From positions 289,664 through 353,663 of the forward strand of contig NZ_JBBMFT010000003.1 of NCBI RefSeq assembly GCF_040095835.1: a stretch of DNA of 64,000 bases, written 5' to 3'. The notes beneath the pieces were generated by a model. The model was not told where the DNA came from. It saw only the letters and a list, made by a program, of their open reading frames with translations, and ran no database searches. Positions 24,690 to 33,011 of this stretch are shown here, one piece after another. Every line of letters begins with the position of its first letter. The stretch's first letter is position 1. This stretch comes from Flavonifractor hominis. GTDB lineage: Bacteria; Bacillota; Clostridia; Oscillospirales; Oscillospiraceae. A program made the translations under genes and the position numbers.

Positions 24690-25394
24690 TCAGAACAGCC
24701 AGTAGAGGATCTCGTCCGAGACCGACATGCCCACCTTTTGCTGCAGAGCCAGGGAGGGGGCGTTGTCGATGAACACCTGCCCGAAGGCGTATTGTCCGCG
24801 CTCCAGGGCCAGCCGGACCACGCCCCGGAGCAGGACCTCGCCCAGGCCCCGGCGGCGGTAAGCGGGCAGCACCTCCAGCATGCCGATGGTTCCCTCGCTG
24901 TGAAAGCCCACGAAGCCCGCCAGCGTCTGCCCCACAAAAGCCCCCAGCATGCCCCGGCGGATGGCTCCCTCCATATACGCCACTCCGCCGAAGGCGTGGC
25001 TGTAGTGCTGGTAGACATAGGGGGCCCACTCCGGGGTGAGCAGTTGCAGGGAGCCGTCAAAGGGGACTGCCTGCGGCGGCTGCGGGGCGGTCCAGCCCGC
25101 CTGACGGCAGATCTGCTCGGTCTTCAGGCCGAAGCGGGCCGCCAGTTCGTCCTTGCACCACAGCTCATGACCCACCAGAATGTCGCAGACCGGCATCCGT
25201 TCCAGCATCTTCTCCAGGGCCGCATGATCCCGGGCGGTCAGCATATGGACCTCGCCCAGCCGGTCATAGAGAAGCACGCCATCGTCGGCGGCGTAGAGCA
25301 GCTGGGCGCTCCCCCGGCGCAAAGGCTCCAGCATGTCCATGTAAAACAGTTCCTTCCGCCTGAGATAGGTCAGCGCCAGTTCTTCGGATGCCAT
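24690..25394 (-). CDS. GNAT-family N-acetyltransferase
   Basis: A 234-aa protein. The C-terminal half is a GNAT fold with the acetyl-CoA loop AYRRRGLGEVLL (about residues 180-191) after strand TIGMLEVLP and with the later N-x-x-A-L motif (NAPSLALQQKVGM). The N-terminal half (~1-110) is a separate domain of unknown type. The start at 25394 is preferred for AGGAGG 9 nt upstream. It is 29 bp before the sigma-54 activator gene on the same strand and probably shares its transcript. Substrate unknown. Confidence 0.82.
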   Translation of the reverse strand: MASEELALTYLRRKELFYMDMLEPLRRGSAQLLYAADDGVLLYDRLGEVHMLTARDHAALEKMLERMPVCDILVGHELWCKDELAARFGLKTEQICRQAGWTAPQPPQAVPFDGSLQLLTPEWAPYVYQHYSHAFGGVAYMEGAIRRGMLGAFVGQTLAGFVGFHSEGTIGMLEVLPAYRRRGLGEVLLRGVVRLALERGQYAFGQVFIDNAPSLALQQKVGMSVSDEILYWLF

Positions 25395-25435
25395 CCTTCC
25401 GGTCCTCCTGTCGGTAAGATACATGAATGGACATT

Positions 25436-25464
25436 ATTATACCAGCATTCAGGTAAAATGTCAC
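25436..25464 (-). promoter_or_regulatory. Promoter of the GNAT/sigma-54 activator genes
   Basis: Minus-strand GTGACA (25464-25459), 17-bp spacer, TATAAT (25441-25436), with TGG before the -10 as an extended -10. Confidence 0.78.
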
Positions 25465-25499
25465 TGTGGATGTCAGACGGCCCTTTTTCTGGAAAAGAC

Positions 25500-25528
25500 T
25501 TGACAACGACGCAAAAAGCGTGTACTAT
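25500..25528 (+). promoter_or_regulatory. Promoter of the histidine operon
   Basis: TTGACA (25500-25505), 17-bp spacer, TACTAT (25523-25528). Start point expected near 25535, inside the repeated TTAGCG operator. Confidence 0.85.
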
Positions 25529-25530
25529 TA

Positions 25531-25554
25531 CGCTAATACTTTAGCGAATTAGCG
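25531..25554. promoter_or_regulatory. TTAGCG repeat, candidate histidine operator
   Basis: CGCTAA (25531-25536), TTAGCG (25541-25546) and TTAGCG (25549-25554): one inverted and one direct repeat, with the direct copies 8 bp apart as TTAGCGAA. It overlaps the transcription start, which suits a repressor. No T-box or leader peptide is visible upstream of hisC. Confidence 0.6.
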
Positions 25555-25573
25555 AACGAATGGAGATGCCGTT

Positions 25574-26629
25574 ATGTCGGACTACCTGAGCGGGAGCCTG
25601 CGGAGGCTGCGACCCTATACGCCGGGGGAGCAGCCCCAGGACCGGACTTATATTAAACTCAACACCAACGAGTCCCCCTATCCGCCCTCTCCCGGCGTGC
25701 TGGACGCATTGAACCGGCAGGAGGCGGCCGACCTGCGGCTGTATTCCGACCCGGAGGCGGGAGAACTTAAGGCGGCTCTGGCGGCCCGGTACGGGGTGGG
25801 GCTGGAGAACGTATTTGTCTCCAACGGTTCGGACGAGGCACTGAATTTTGCATTCCTGGCCTATGCCACCGACGGCCGGGGGGTGGCCTTTGCCGATATC
25901 ACCTATGGCTTTTACCCGGTCTTTGCCGGACTGTACGATATTCCGGTACATACGGTGCCTCTGCGGGAGGACTTCCGCCTGGCGGTGGAGGACTACCTGG
26001 GGCTGCACCAGACGGTGGTCATTGCCAACCCCAACGCCCCCACGGGCCTGGCGCTCACCCGTGCGGAGGTGGAGCAGGTGGTGCAAGGCAATCCGGACGC
26101 CGTGGTGGTCATTGACGAGGCCTATGTGGACTTTGGCGGGGAGAGTGCGGTGGAGCTGACGGGGCGCTACCCCAATCTGCTGGTGGTGCAGACCTTTTCC
26201 AAGTCCCGCTCCCTGGCGGGGGCCCGGCTGGGGTACGCCATCGGCCCGGCGGAGCTCATCGCCGATCTGGAGCGGATCAAGTATGCCACCAATCCATACA
26301 ACGTCAACCGTCTGACCCTGCGGGCGGGGACCCAGGCCCTGGCAGACCGGGCGTATTTTGAAGAAAACTGCCGCCAAATCATGCAGACCCGGGCCTACAC
26401 CGCTCGGCGGCTGGAGGAGCTGGGCTTCTCCTGCACCGACTCCAGGGCCAACTTCCTTTTTGCCCGCCATCCGCACCTGAGCGGGCAGGCCGTCTATCAG
26501 GGCCTGAAGGAGCGGGGCGTGCTGGTACGGCACTTTGACGGGGCGCGCATCGTGGACTACAACCGCATCACGGTGGGCACCCGGGACCAGATGGAGATAC
26601 TTCTGCAACGACTGGAGGAACTGCTATGA
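25574..26629 (+). CDS. hisC: Histidinol-phosphate aminotransferase
   Basis: A PLP aminotransferase converting imidazole-acetol phosphate and glutamate to histidinol phosphate. 351 aa, fold type I. The N-terminal LNTNESPYPPS and the PLP-lysine segment FSKSRSLAGARLGY (Lys ~212) are characteristic. It is the first gene of a ten-gene histidine operon, with GGAG 8 nt before the ATG, and overlaps hisB by 4 bp. Confidence 0.94.
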   Translation: MSDYLSGSLRRLRPYTPGEQPQDRTYIKLNTNESPYPPSPGVLDALNRQEAADLRLYSDPEAGELKAALAARYGVGLENVFVSNGSDEALNFAFLAYATDGRGVAFADITYGFYPVFAGLYDIPVHTVPLREDFRLAVEDYLGLHQTVVIANPNAPTGLALTRAEVEQVVQGNPDAVVVIDEAYVDFGGESAVELTGRYPNLLVVQTFSKSRSLAGARLGYAIGPAELIADLERIKYATNPYNVNRLTLRAGTQALADRAYFEENCRQIMQTRAYTARRLEELGFSCTDSRANFLFARHPHLSGQAVYQGLKERGVLVRHFDGARIVDYNRITVGTRDQMEILLQRLEELL

Positions 26630-27213
26630 GAACGGCGCAGGTGGCGCGCAGGACCAATGAGACCGATATTAACCTCACCCTCAACCTGGACGGGCGGGGG
26701 GAGAGCTCCATAGACAGCGGCGTGGGCTTTCTGGACCACATGCTGACCCTGCTGGCCCGCCACGGGCGGATGGACCTGCAGCTGGTCTGCCGCGGGGATA
26801 CCAATGTGGACGACCACCACAGTGTGGAGGACATCGGCATCGCCCTGGGCACGGCGGTGGCGCAGGCCCTTGGGGAGAAGCGGGGAGTACGCCGCTACGC
26901 CTCCCTCTGCCTGCCCATGGACGAGGCGCTGATCCTGTGCGCGGTGGACCTGTCCGGGCGGGGAGGCTGTTACGGGGAGTTGGAGATCCCCACCCAGAAG
27001 ATCGGCAGCTTTGACACCGAGCTGGTGTGGGAATTCATGACGGCCTTTGCCGTCCACGCGGGGGTGACCCTCCACCTGCGCAGGCTCAGCGGACGCAATT
27101 CCCACCACATCGTGGAGGGTGCCTTTAAGGCTCTGGGCCGCGTTCTGCGGGAGGCGGCCGGGATAGAGCCGCAGTTCCGGGATGAGATCCCGTCCACCAA
27201 GGGGGTGCTTTGA
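26626..27213 (+). CDS. hisB: Imidazoleglycerol-phosphate dehydratase
   Basis: A Mn-dependent dehydratase of histidine synthesis, 195 aa, monofunctional (no histidinol-phosphatase domain). Metal-binding histidine motifs FLDHML (~41-46), DDHHSVED (~65-72) and NSHHIVE (~161-167) are present. The histidinol-phosphate phosphatase needed for the pathway is not encoded in this operon and must lie elsewhere. Confidence 0.95.
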   Translation: MRTAQVARRTNETDINLTLNLDGRGESSIDSGVGFLDHMLTLLARHGRMDLQLVCRGDTNVDDHHSVEDIGIALGTAVAQALGEKRGVRRYASLCLPMDEALILCAVDLSGRGGCYGELEIPTQKIGSFDTELVWEFMTAFAVHAGVTLHLRRLSGRNSHHIVEGAFKALGRVLREAAGIEPQFRDEIPSTKGVL

Positions 27214-27214
27214 G

Positions 27215-28291
27215 ATGCTGGAGGCAAGACTCAACCAGCTGTATGAACAGTACGGATACCGGAAATTCCGCATGTCCAAGTTTGAGGAATACGACCTGTA
27301 TGCCCAGAACAAGGATTTCCTGAAGCGGGGGCATATCATCACCTTCACCGACGCCGACGGTTCCCTCAAGGCTCTGCGGCCGGACGTCACCCTGTCCATC
27401 ATCAAGAACAACAGCGGAGACGGGGAGAAGGTCTACTACAACGAGAACGTCTACCGTGAGGTGGGCGGCACCTTCCGGGAGATCCTCCAGGTAGGGGTGG
27501 AGTCGGTGGGGCAGATCGATCCCTATGCCCAGGCGGAGGTCATTGCCCTGGCGGCCCGGTCGCTGGCCTGCTTTTCTCCCACCTATGTGCTGGCCCTGTC
27601 GGATGTAAGCTTTGTGGCCTGCCTGCTGGACCAGCTGGAGCTGTCCGGTGCCGTGCGGGAGCAGGTGTTGGCCCTCATCGCCCAGAAGAATGCCCCCGGC
27701 ATCCAGGCCATGGCCCAGGCGGGGGTGCTCTCCCAGCGGGCGGCGGAGGAGCTTTTGGAGCTGATGGACCTCTATGCCCCCCTGAAGGAGGGCATTGCCC
27801 GGGCCGGGCGGCTGGCGGGAGCCAGCGCCGGCTGGGACACCCTGCGGCAGCTCTCTCTGACCGCTGCCATCTTGGACCGCTTCGGGCTGGCCGGACAGGT
27901 GCGGCTGGATTTCTCCCTGGTCAACAGCATGGATTACTACAACGGCGTGATTTTCCAGGGCTTTCTGCCTGATGTCCCCGCGTCGGTGCTCTCCGGCGGG
28001 CGGTATGACAACCTGCCCCGGAAGATGGGCCGGCAGGTCGGGGCCATCGGGTTTGCCCTGTCCATGGGCCTGCTGGAGCAGCACATGGGGGGCGAGCGGC
28101 GGTATGACGCGGACCTGCTGCTTACCTACGGGCCGGACGCCGACCTGGCCGAGCTGGCCGCCTTTGCCGAGGCCATCCGGGCGGGCGGGCGCACCGTCCG
28201 CTGTGAGCGGGAGGGAAGCGGCTCTCAGCTCCGCTGCCGGACCCAAGCCCGGTATGGAAACGGAATGACGCTGGAGGAGGTGCCGGTATGA
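27215..28291 (+). CDS. hisZ: ATP phosphoribosyltransferase regulatory subunit
   Basis: A 358-aa histidyl-tRNA-synthetase-like protein that lacks the full synthetase C-terminus and activates short-form HisG. Class II aaRS-like features: the LRPDVTLSI motif-2-like strand (~51-59), YYNENVYRE and the C-terminal SGGRYDNLPRKMG. ATG at 27215, 1 bp after the hisB stop; a longer frame upstream runs through hisB. It overlaps hisG by 4 bp, as expected for subunits of one octameric complex. Confidence 0.93.
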   Translation: MLEARLNQLYEQYGYRKFRMSKFEEYDLYAQNKDFLKRGHIITFTDADGSLKALRPDVTLSIIKNNSGDGEKVYYNENVYREVGGTFREILQVGVESVGQIDPYAQAEVIALAARSLACFSPTYVLALSDVSFVACLLDQLELSGAVREQVLALIAQKNAPGIQAMAQAGVLSQRAAEELLELMDLYAPLKEGIARAGRLAGASAGWDTLRQLSLTAAILDRFGLAGQVRLDFSLVNSMDYYNGVIFQGFLPDVPASVLSGGRYDNLPRKMGRQVGAIGFALSMGLLEQHMGGERRYDADLLLTYGPDADLAELAAFAEAIRAGGRTVRCEREGSGSQLRCRTQARYGNGMTLEEVPV

Positions 28292-28905
28292 TCAACGTAG
28301 CGCTGCCCAAAGGGCGGCTGGGAGAGAAGGCCTATGAGACGCTGGCCGCCGCCGGTTACGATTGTCCCGCCATTTTGGAAAAGAACCGGAAGCTGACCTT
28401 TGAAAACGCCGCCAATGGGGTGCGCTATTTCTGGGTAAAGCCCTCGGATGTGAGCATCTATGTGGAGCGGGGGGCGGCCGACGTGGGCATCGCGGGCAAG
28501 GACATCCTGCTGGAGTACAGCCCCGATGTGTATGAGCTGCTGGACCTGAAGATCGGCGCCTGCCGCATGTGCGTGGCCGGGCCGGAGGATTTTTATGACG
28601 AGACAGACCGTACGCTGCGGGTGGCCACCAAGTTCCCGCATATCGCTGCGGGGTACTATGAGTCCAAATCCCGGGACATCGATATCATCCACCTCAACGG
28701 TTCCATTGAGCTGGCCCCCATTCTGGGGCTGTCGGACGTCATCGTGGACATCGTGGAGACGGGCAAAACCCTGGCGGAGAACCATCTGGCTCCGCTGGAG
28801 ACCATCGTGGACATCAGTGCCCGGCTGATCAGCAATAAGGTAAGTTATCAATTCAAGTACCAGGAGATCCTGCGTATGCGCCAGGCCCTGGAGCGGAATC
28901 TGTGA
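28288..28905 (+). CDS. hisG: ATP phosphoribosyltransferase, short form
   Basis: Catalyses the first committed step, condensing ATP and PRPP. 205 aa, the HisG-S form that lacks the C-terminal allosteric domain and needs HisZ. The motifs ALPKGRL (residues 4-10), ADVGIAGKD and the PRPP-binding DIVETGKTL (~153-161) are visible. The length and the presence of hisZ agree. Confidence 0.96.
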   Translation: MINVALPKGRLGEKAYETLAAAGYDCPAILEKNRKLTFENAANGVRYFWVKPSDVSIYVERGAADVGIAGKDILLEYSPDVYELLDLKIGACRMCVAGPEDFYDETDRTLRVATKFPHIAAGYYESKSRDIDIIHLNGSIELAPILGLSDVIVDIVETGKTLAENHLAPLETIVDISARLISNKVSYQFKYQEILRMRQALERNL

Positions 28906-28913
28906 GGCGTTTT

Positions 28914-30197
28914 ATGATCAAGATCTATGAGATGAGTCAGATCCAGGACCAGGAGATCTTCCTGCGCAGCGACGCGGTGCAGGATGTGTCCCGGCCGGTG
29001 TCTGAGATCCTTCAGGCGGTCCGGGCGGAGGGAGACCGGGCCCTGCTGGAGTATACCAAGCGCTTTGACAAGGCGGAGCTCACCTCCCTGGCCGTGAGCG
29101 GGGCGGAGCTGGAGCGGGCCATGGAGCAGGTGGAGCCGGCCTTCCTGGCCGTGCTGCGGGAGGCGGCGGAGAACATCCGGGCCTACCACGCCAAGCAGAA
29201 GCGAGAGAGCTTCTGGATGGAGGAGAAACAGGGGGTCATCCTGGGCCAGAAGGTCCTGCCCCTGGCCCGGGTGGGCATTTATGTCCCCGGCGGCACGGCC
29301 GCCTACCCCTCCACAGTGCTGATGAACGCCATTCCCGCCCAGATCGCTGGGGTGGAGGAGATCATTATGGTGACCCCGCCCTCCGCCAACGGGGAAGTGA
29401 ACCCCCACATCCTGGCCGCGGCGGGGATCGCCGGAGTGACCCGGATTTTCAAGGTGGGGGGCGCCCAGGCCATCGGCGCGCTTGCCTACGGCACTGAGAG
29501 CATCCCCCGGGTGGATAAGATCGTGGGACCGGGCAACGCCTACGTAGCGGAGGCCAAGCGTCAGGTCTTCGGCCAGGTGAACATCGACATGATCGCCGGG
29601 CCGTCCGAGGTGCTGGTGCTGGCCGACGGCAAGTCCAACCCGGCCTGGGTGGCGGCCGATCTGCTCAGCCAGGCGGAGCACGACCGGATGGCCTCCGCCG
29701 TGCTGGTCACCGACTCGAGGGAGCTGGCCGGTCAGGTGGCCGAGGAGCTGGAGCGGCAGCTGGCCACCCTCAGCCGGGCGGAGATTGCCCGCGCGTCCAT
29801 TGAGCACAACGGCAAGATCATCGTGGCCCGGGATCTGGAGGAGGGCATCGCGGTGGCCAACCGCATCGCCCCGGAGCACCTGGAGCTGTGTGTGGACAAT
29901 CCCTTTGACTACCTGGGCCAGATCCACAACGCCGGCTCCATCTTCCTGGGGCGGTACAATCCGGAGCCCATGGGGGACTACTTTGCCGGGCCCAACCACA
30001 CCCTGCCCACGTCGGGCACCGCGCGGTTCTACAGCCCCCTGTCGGTGGACGACTTTATCAAGAAGTCCCAGTTCAGCTACTATACCCGCCCGGCGCTGGA
30101 GCGGGATTACCGGAAGGTGAGCCTGTTTGCCCGCAAGGAGGGGCTCACCGCCCACGCCCGGGCGGTGGACATCCGGTTTGAGGAGGGGCAGGCATGA
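28914..30197 (+). CDS. hisD: Histidinol dehydrogenase
   Basis: A Zn-dependent NAD enzyme for the last two steps of histidine synthesis. 427 aa, full length. Characteristic segments: YVPGGTAAYPSTVLMNA (~120), GPGNAYVAEAKRQVFG (~199), DMIAGPSEVLV (~220), SQAEHDRMASA and PTSGTARF (~360). The ATG at 28914 has GAGG 6 nt upstream; the GTG at 28902 overlapping the hisG stop is an alternative start giving four extra residues. Confidence 0.95.
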   Translation: MIKIYEMSQIQDQEIFLRSDAVQDVSRPVSEILQAVRAEGDRALLEYTKRFDKAELTSLAVSGAELERAMEQVEPAFLAVLREAAENIRAYHAKQKRESFWMEEKQGVILGQKVLPLARVGIYVPGGTAAYPSTVLMNAIPAQIAGVEEIIMVTPPSANGEVNPHILAAAGIAGVTRIFKVGGAQAIGALAYGTESIPRVDKIVGPGNAYVAEAKRQVFGQVNIDMIAGPSEVLVLADGKSNPAWVAADLLSQAEHDRMASAVLVTDSRELAGQVAEELERQLATLSRAEIARASIEHNGKIIVARDLEEGIAVANRIAPEHLELCVDNPFDYLGQIHNAGSIFLGRYNPEPMGDYFAGPNHTLPTSGTARFYSPLSVDDFIKKSQFSYYTRPALERDYRKVSLFARKEGLTAHARAVDIRFEEGQA

Positions 30198-30814
30198 TCG
30201 CCATCATTGACTACGGCGTGGGCAACCTCTTTTCCCTGAAAAGCTCCCTGAAGGCCCTGGGGGAGACGGCGGAGGTCACCCGGGACCGGGCGGTCATCGC
30301 CGGGGCCAGCCACATTATATTACCCGGCGTGGGCGCCTTCGGCGACGCGGCGGCCCGCCTGCGGGACACCGGCATGGCGGAGGTAATGCTGGAGCAGGCC
30401 GCCGCGGGGAAGCCCATTCTGGGCATCTGTCTGGGGATGCAGCTTTTGTTCCAGTGCTCCTTCGAGTATGGGGAGCACGCCGGGCTGGGCCTCATCCAGG
30501 GGGAGGTGCGGGCCATCCGTCCGGTGATCCCGGAGGGATTGGATGTTCCCCATATGGGGTGGAACGCCCTGCATTTTCCCGCCGGACAGCCCCGCAGCCC
30601 CATTTTCTCCGGCATCGACGAAGGGGCCCACGTCTACTTTGTCCACTCCTACGCGGGCTTTGACTGCGCCGGGCAGCGCACCGCCTGGGCGGAGTACGGC
30701 GCGGAGCTGACGGCGGCGGTACAGAACGAAAACGTATATGGCACCCAGTTCCACCCGGAGAAAAGCGGGGAAACGGGCCTGGCCATTTTGAAGGCATTTT
30801 GCGCATTGGAGTGA
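30194..30814 (+). CDS. hisH: Imidazole glycerol phosphate synthase, glutaminase subunit
   Basis: A class I glutamine amidotransferase, 206 aa, that feeds ammonia to HisF. The nucleophile is in GICLGMQLLF (Cys ~79), and the catalytic His and Glu are in THFHPEKSG-like FHPEKSGETG near residue 187. It overlaps hisD in ATGA. Oxyanion strand YGVGN at residues 7-11. Confidence 0.95.
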   Translation: MIAIIDYGVGNLFSLKSSLKALGETAEVTRDRAVIAGASHIILPGVGAFGDAAARLRDTGMAEVMLEQAAAGKPILGICLGMQLLFQCSFEYGEHAGLGLIQGEVRAIRPVIPEGLDVPHMGWNALHFPAGQPRSPIFSGIDEGAHVYFVHSYAGFDCAGQRTAWAEYGAELTAAVQNENVYGTQFHPEKSGETGLAILKAFCALE

Positions 30815-30820
30815 GAGAAG

Positions 30821-31534
30821 ATGATTTTATTACCGGCCATTGACCTGTACGGTGGAAAGGTGGTCCGCCTGACCCGGGGCGACTATGAACAGATGACGGT
30901 TTACCGGGACGACCCGGTGGCCCAGGCCCGAGCGTTTGAGGACGCCGGCGCCCGGTGGCTGCACACCGTGGATCTGGAAGGAGCCCGGGACGGAACTACC
31001 CCGAACTTCGGCGCGGTGGCCGCCTTCTGCCGGGACACGGGCCTGCAGGTGGAGGTAGGCGGCGGCATCCGCAGTCTGGATACCATTGGCCGCTATCTGG
31101 ACGCGGGGGTGGCCCGGGTCATCCTGGGCACCCGGGCGGTGACCGATCTGGAGTTTCTCCGGGCGGCGCTGGAGCGCTATGGCCGGCAGGTGGCGGTGGG
31201 GGTGGACCTGAAGGACGGAGCCATCGCCATCCACGGCTGGCAGGAGACCACCGGACAGAGCGTACAGGCGTTTTTCCAGAGCCTGTGCGAGTTGGGTGTA
31301 AAGACGGTCATCTGTACCGATGTCTCCCGGGACGGGATGCTGGGCGGGACCAACGTGGAGCTCTACCGCGCGCTGAGCGACCAGTTCCCGCTGGAACTCA
31401 TCGCCTCGGGCGGCGTGTCCGGCCTGGAGGATCTGCGCCAGCTGAAGGCGCTGGGGTTGTACGGCGCTATACTAGGTAAAGCCCTCTATACCGGCGCGCT
31501 GGATCTGTCGGCCGCGCTGGAGGAGGTGGGCTGA
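30821..31534 (+). CDS. hisA: ProFAR isomerase (phosphoribosylformimino-AICAR-P isomerase)
   Basis: A TIM-barrel isomerase, 237 aa. The catalytic Asp8 equivalent is in PAIDLYGGKVVRL and the second Asp in TDVSRDGMLGGTN (~residue 130). Phosphate-binding VGGGIRS and ASGGVSG halves are present. It lies between hisH and hisF as usual. Confidence 0.95.
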   Translation: MILLPAIDLYGGKVVRLTRGDYEQMTVYRDDPVAQARAFEDAGARWLHTVDLEGARDGTTPNFGAVAAFCRDTGLQVEVGGGIRSLDTIGRYLDAGVARVILGTRAVTDLEFLRAALERYGRQVAVGVDLKDGAIAIHGWQETTGQSVQAFFQSLCELGVKTVICTDVSRDGMLGGTNVELYRALSDQFPLELIASGGVSGLEDLRQLKALGLYGAILGKALYTGALDLSAALEEVG

Positions 31535-31535
31535 T

Positions 31536-32294
31536 ATGGTGACAAAGCGTATCATCCCCTGCCTGGACATCAAGGATGGCCGGGTGGTGAAGGGGGTCAA
31601 TTTCCTGGATCTGCAGGACGTGTCCGACCCAGTGAGACTGGCTGAATATTACTCTCGTTCCGGCGCGGACGAGCTGGTCTTTTACGATATCACCGCCTCG
31701 TTTGAAGGGCGCCGGCTTTTTACCGATATCCTGACGGCGGTGGCCGCCACCATTTTTATTCCCCTGACCGTGGGGGGCGGTATCCGGGGCCTGGAGGACT
31801 TTGAGCGGGTGCTCGCCTGCGGAGCGGATAAGGTCTCGGTTAACTCCGGGGCCATCCGGCGTCCGGAGCTCATCGGCGAGGCGGCCAAGCGCTACGGCGA
31901 TCAGTGTGTGGTCCTGTCGGTGGACGCCAAGCGGGTAGACGGGCGCTATCACGTCTTTTTGGACGGCGGCCGTGTGGACACGGGGCTGGACGCGTTGGAG
32001 TGGATCCGCCGGGGAGTGGACCAGGGTGCCGGCGAGGTGGTGGTCAACTCCATCGACACCGACGGGGTGAAAAACGGCTTTGATCTGGAGATGCTGCAGG
32101 CCGTGAGCCAGGTGGTCCGGGTGCCGGTGGTGGCCTCGGGCGGCGCGGGAGGCATCCAGGACTTTGTGGATCTGTTCCAAGCGCTGCCGGAGTTGTCCGC
32201 CGGACTGGCGGCCAGCATCTTCCACTTCGGGACGGTGACCATCCCGGAACTGAAGCAAGAACTGGCACGGAATGGAGTGTGTGTGCGGCTGTGA
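31536..32294 (+). CDS. hisF: Imidazole glycerol phosphate synthase, cyclase subunit
   Basis: A TIM-barrel cyclase, 252 aa, partner of HisH. Catalytic Asp11 is in IPCLDIKDGRVVKG and Asp130 in the SVDAKRV region. VGGGIRGLEDF and ASGGAGGIQDF are the two phosphate sites. The ATG lies 1 bp after the hisA stop. Confidence 0.96.
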   Translation: MVTKRIIPCLDIKDGRVVKGVNFLDLQDVSDPVRLAEYYSRSGADELVFYDITASFEGRRLFTDILTAVAATIFIPLTVGGGIRGLEDFERVLACGADKVSVNSGAIRRPELIGEAAKRYGDQCVVLSVDAKRVDGRYHVFLDGGRVDTGLDALEWIRRGVDQGAGEVVVNSIDTDGVKNGFDLEMLQAVSQVVRVPVVASGGAGGIQDFVDLFQALPELSAGLAASIFHFGTVTIPELKQELARNGVCVRL

Positions 32295-32653
32295 TCGATC
32301 TGGAGAGCTTGAAATTTGACGAGCGGGGGCTTATCCCTGCCATTGTACAGGATGCCCGGACGGGGAAGGTGCTCACCCTGGCCTATATGAACCGGCAGTC
32401 TCTGGCCATCTCCCTGGAGCGGAAGCTGACCTGCTTCTGGTCCCGCTCCCGGCAGGAGCTGTGGCTGAAGGGGGACACCAGCGGCAATTATCAGCACATT
32501 GTGGAGCTGCGGGCCGACTGTGACCGGGATGCTCTGTTGGTGCGGGTGCTCAAGGACGGGCCCGCCTGTCACCTGGGTAGCGATTCCTGTTTTGACGGAA
32601 ATCCGATCTATGAAAGGGAGGAGAACGGAGATGGAAGCACAATTCAGCTATGA
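32291..32653 (+). CDS. hisI: Phosphoribosyl-AMP cyclohydrolase
   Basis: Opens the adenine ring of phosphoribosyl-AMP; Zn enzyme, 120 aa. Motifs LTLAYMN, FWSRSRQELWLKGDTSGN and the cysteines in ADCDRDALLV and CHLGSDSCF are the HisI metal and substrate residues. The start is taken as the GTG at 32291 overlapping the hisF stop; a GTG at 32279 would add four residues. HisI and HisE are separate here, not fused. Confidence 0.92.
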   Translation: MIDLESLKFDERGLIPAIVQDARTGKVLTLAYMNRQSLAISLERKLTCFWSRSRQELWLKGDTSGNYQHIVELRADCDRDALLVRVLKDGPACHLGSDSCFDGNPIYEREENGDGSTIQL

Positions 32654-32966
32654 GGGGCTCTATCAGCTGCTGGAGGAGCGCAACCGCCAGCGGCCGGCGG
32701 GCTCGTACACCACCTACCTCTTTGAGAAGGGACTGGACAAGATCCTCAAAAAGGTAGGCGAGGAGTCCACCGAGGTCATCATCGCGGCCAAGGACCAGGA
32801 CCGGAAGGAGACCATTTATGAGATCGCGGATCTGGCCTACCACGTGTTGGTGCTCATGGTGGATATGGGCATCACGCTGGAGGATGTGAAGGCCGAGCTG
32901 GCCAGCCGCCATGTCATCGACCACAAGGTCAAGCAGGAGAAGATGGCCTCCGACCACGACCAGTAA
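32631..32966 (+). CDS. hisE: Phosphoribosyl-ATP pyrophosphatase
   Basis: Hydrolyses phosphoribosyl-ATP to phosphoribosyl-AMP, 111 aa. The MazG-like helical motif KKVGEESTEVIIAAK (~38-52) with downstream EIADLAYH is intact. The gene starts 23 bp inside hisI in another frame, with GGGAGGAG upstream. Last gene of the operon; an intrinsic terminator follows within 3 bp. Confidence 0.94.
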   Translation: MEAQFSYEGLYQLLEERNRQRPAGSYTTYLFEKGLDKILKKVGEESTEVIIAAKDQDRKETIYEIADLAYHVLVLMVDMGITLEDVKAELASRHVIDHKVKQEKMASDHDQ

Positions 32967-32968
32967 TG

Positions 32969-33007
32969 AAAAATCCCCGTACAGGCATTGCCCGTACGGG
33001 GATTTTT
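32969..33007. terminator. Bidirectional terminator of the his operon and the MATE gene
   Basis: AAAAATCCCCGTAC (32969-32982) pairs with GTACGGGGATTTTT (32994-33007); T-tracts on both strands. Confidence 0.92.
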
Positions 33008-33011
33008 AGAT

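Noticed and set aside
24661..25029. N-terminal extension of the sigma-54 activator reading frame into the GNAT gene
   Set aside because: Overlaps the GNAT coding region in another frame; the ATG at 24660 has a clear GGAGG and opens the expected N-terminus.
27182..27214. Earlier start of hisZ inside hisB
   Set aside because: The extra residues are hisB read in another frame; the ATG at 27215 matches the family N-terminus.
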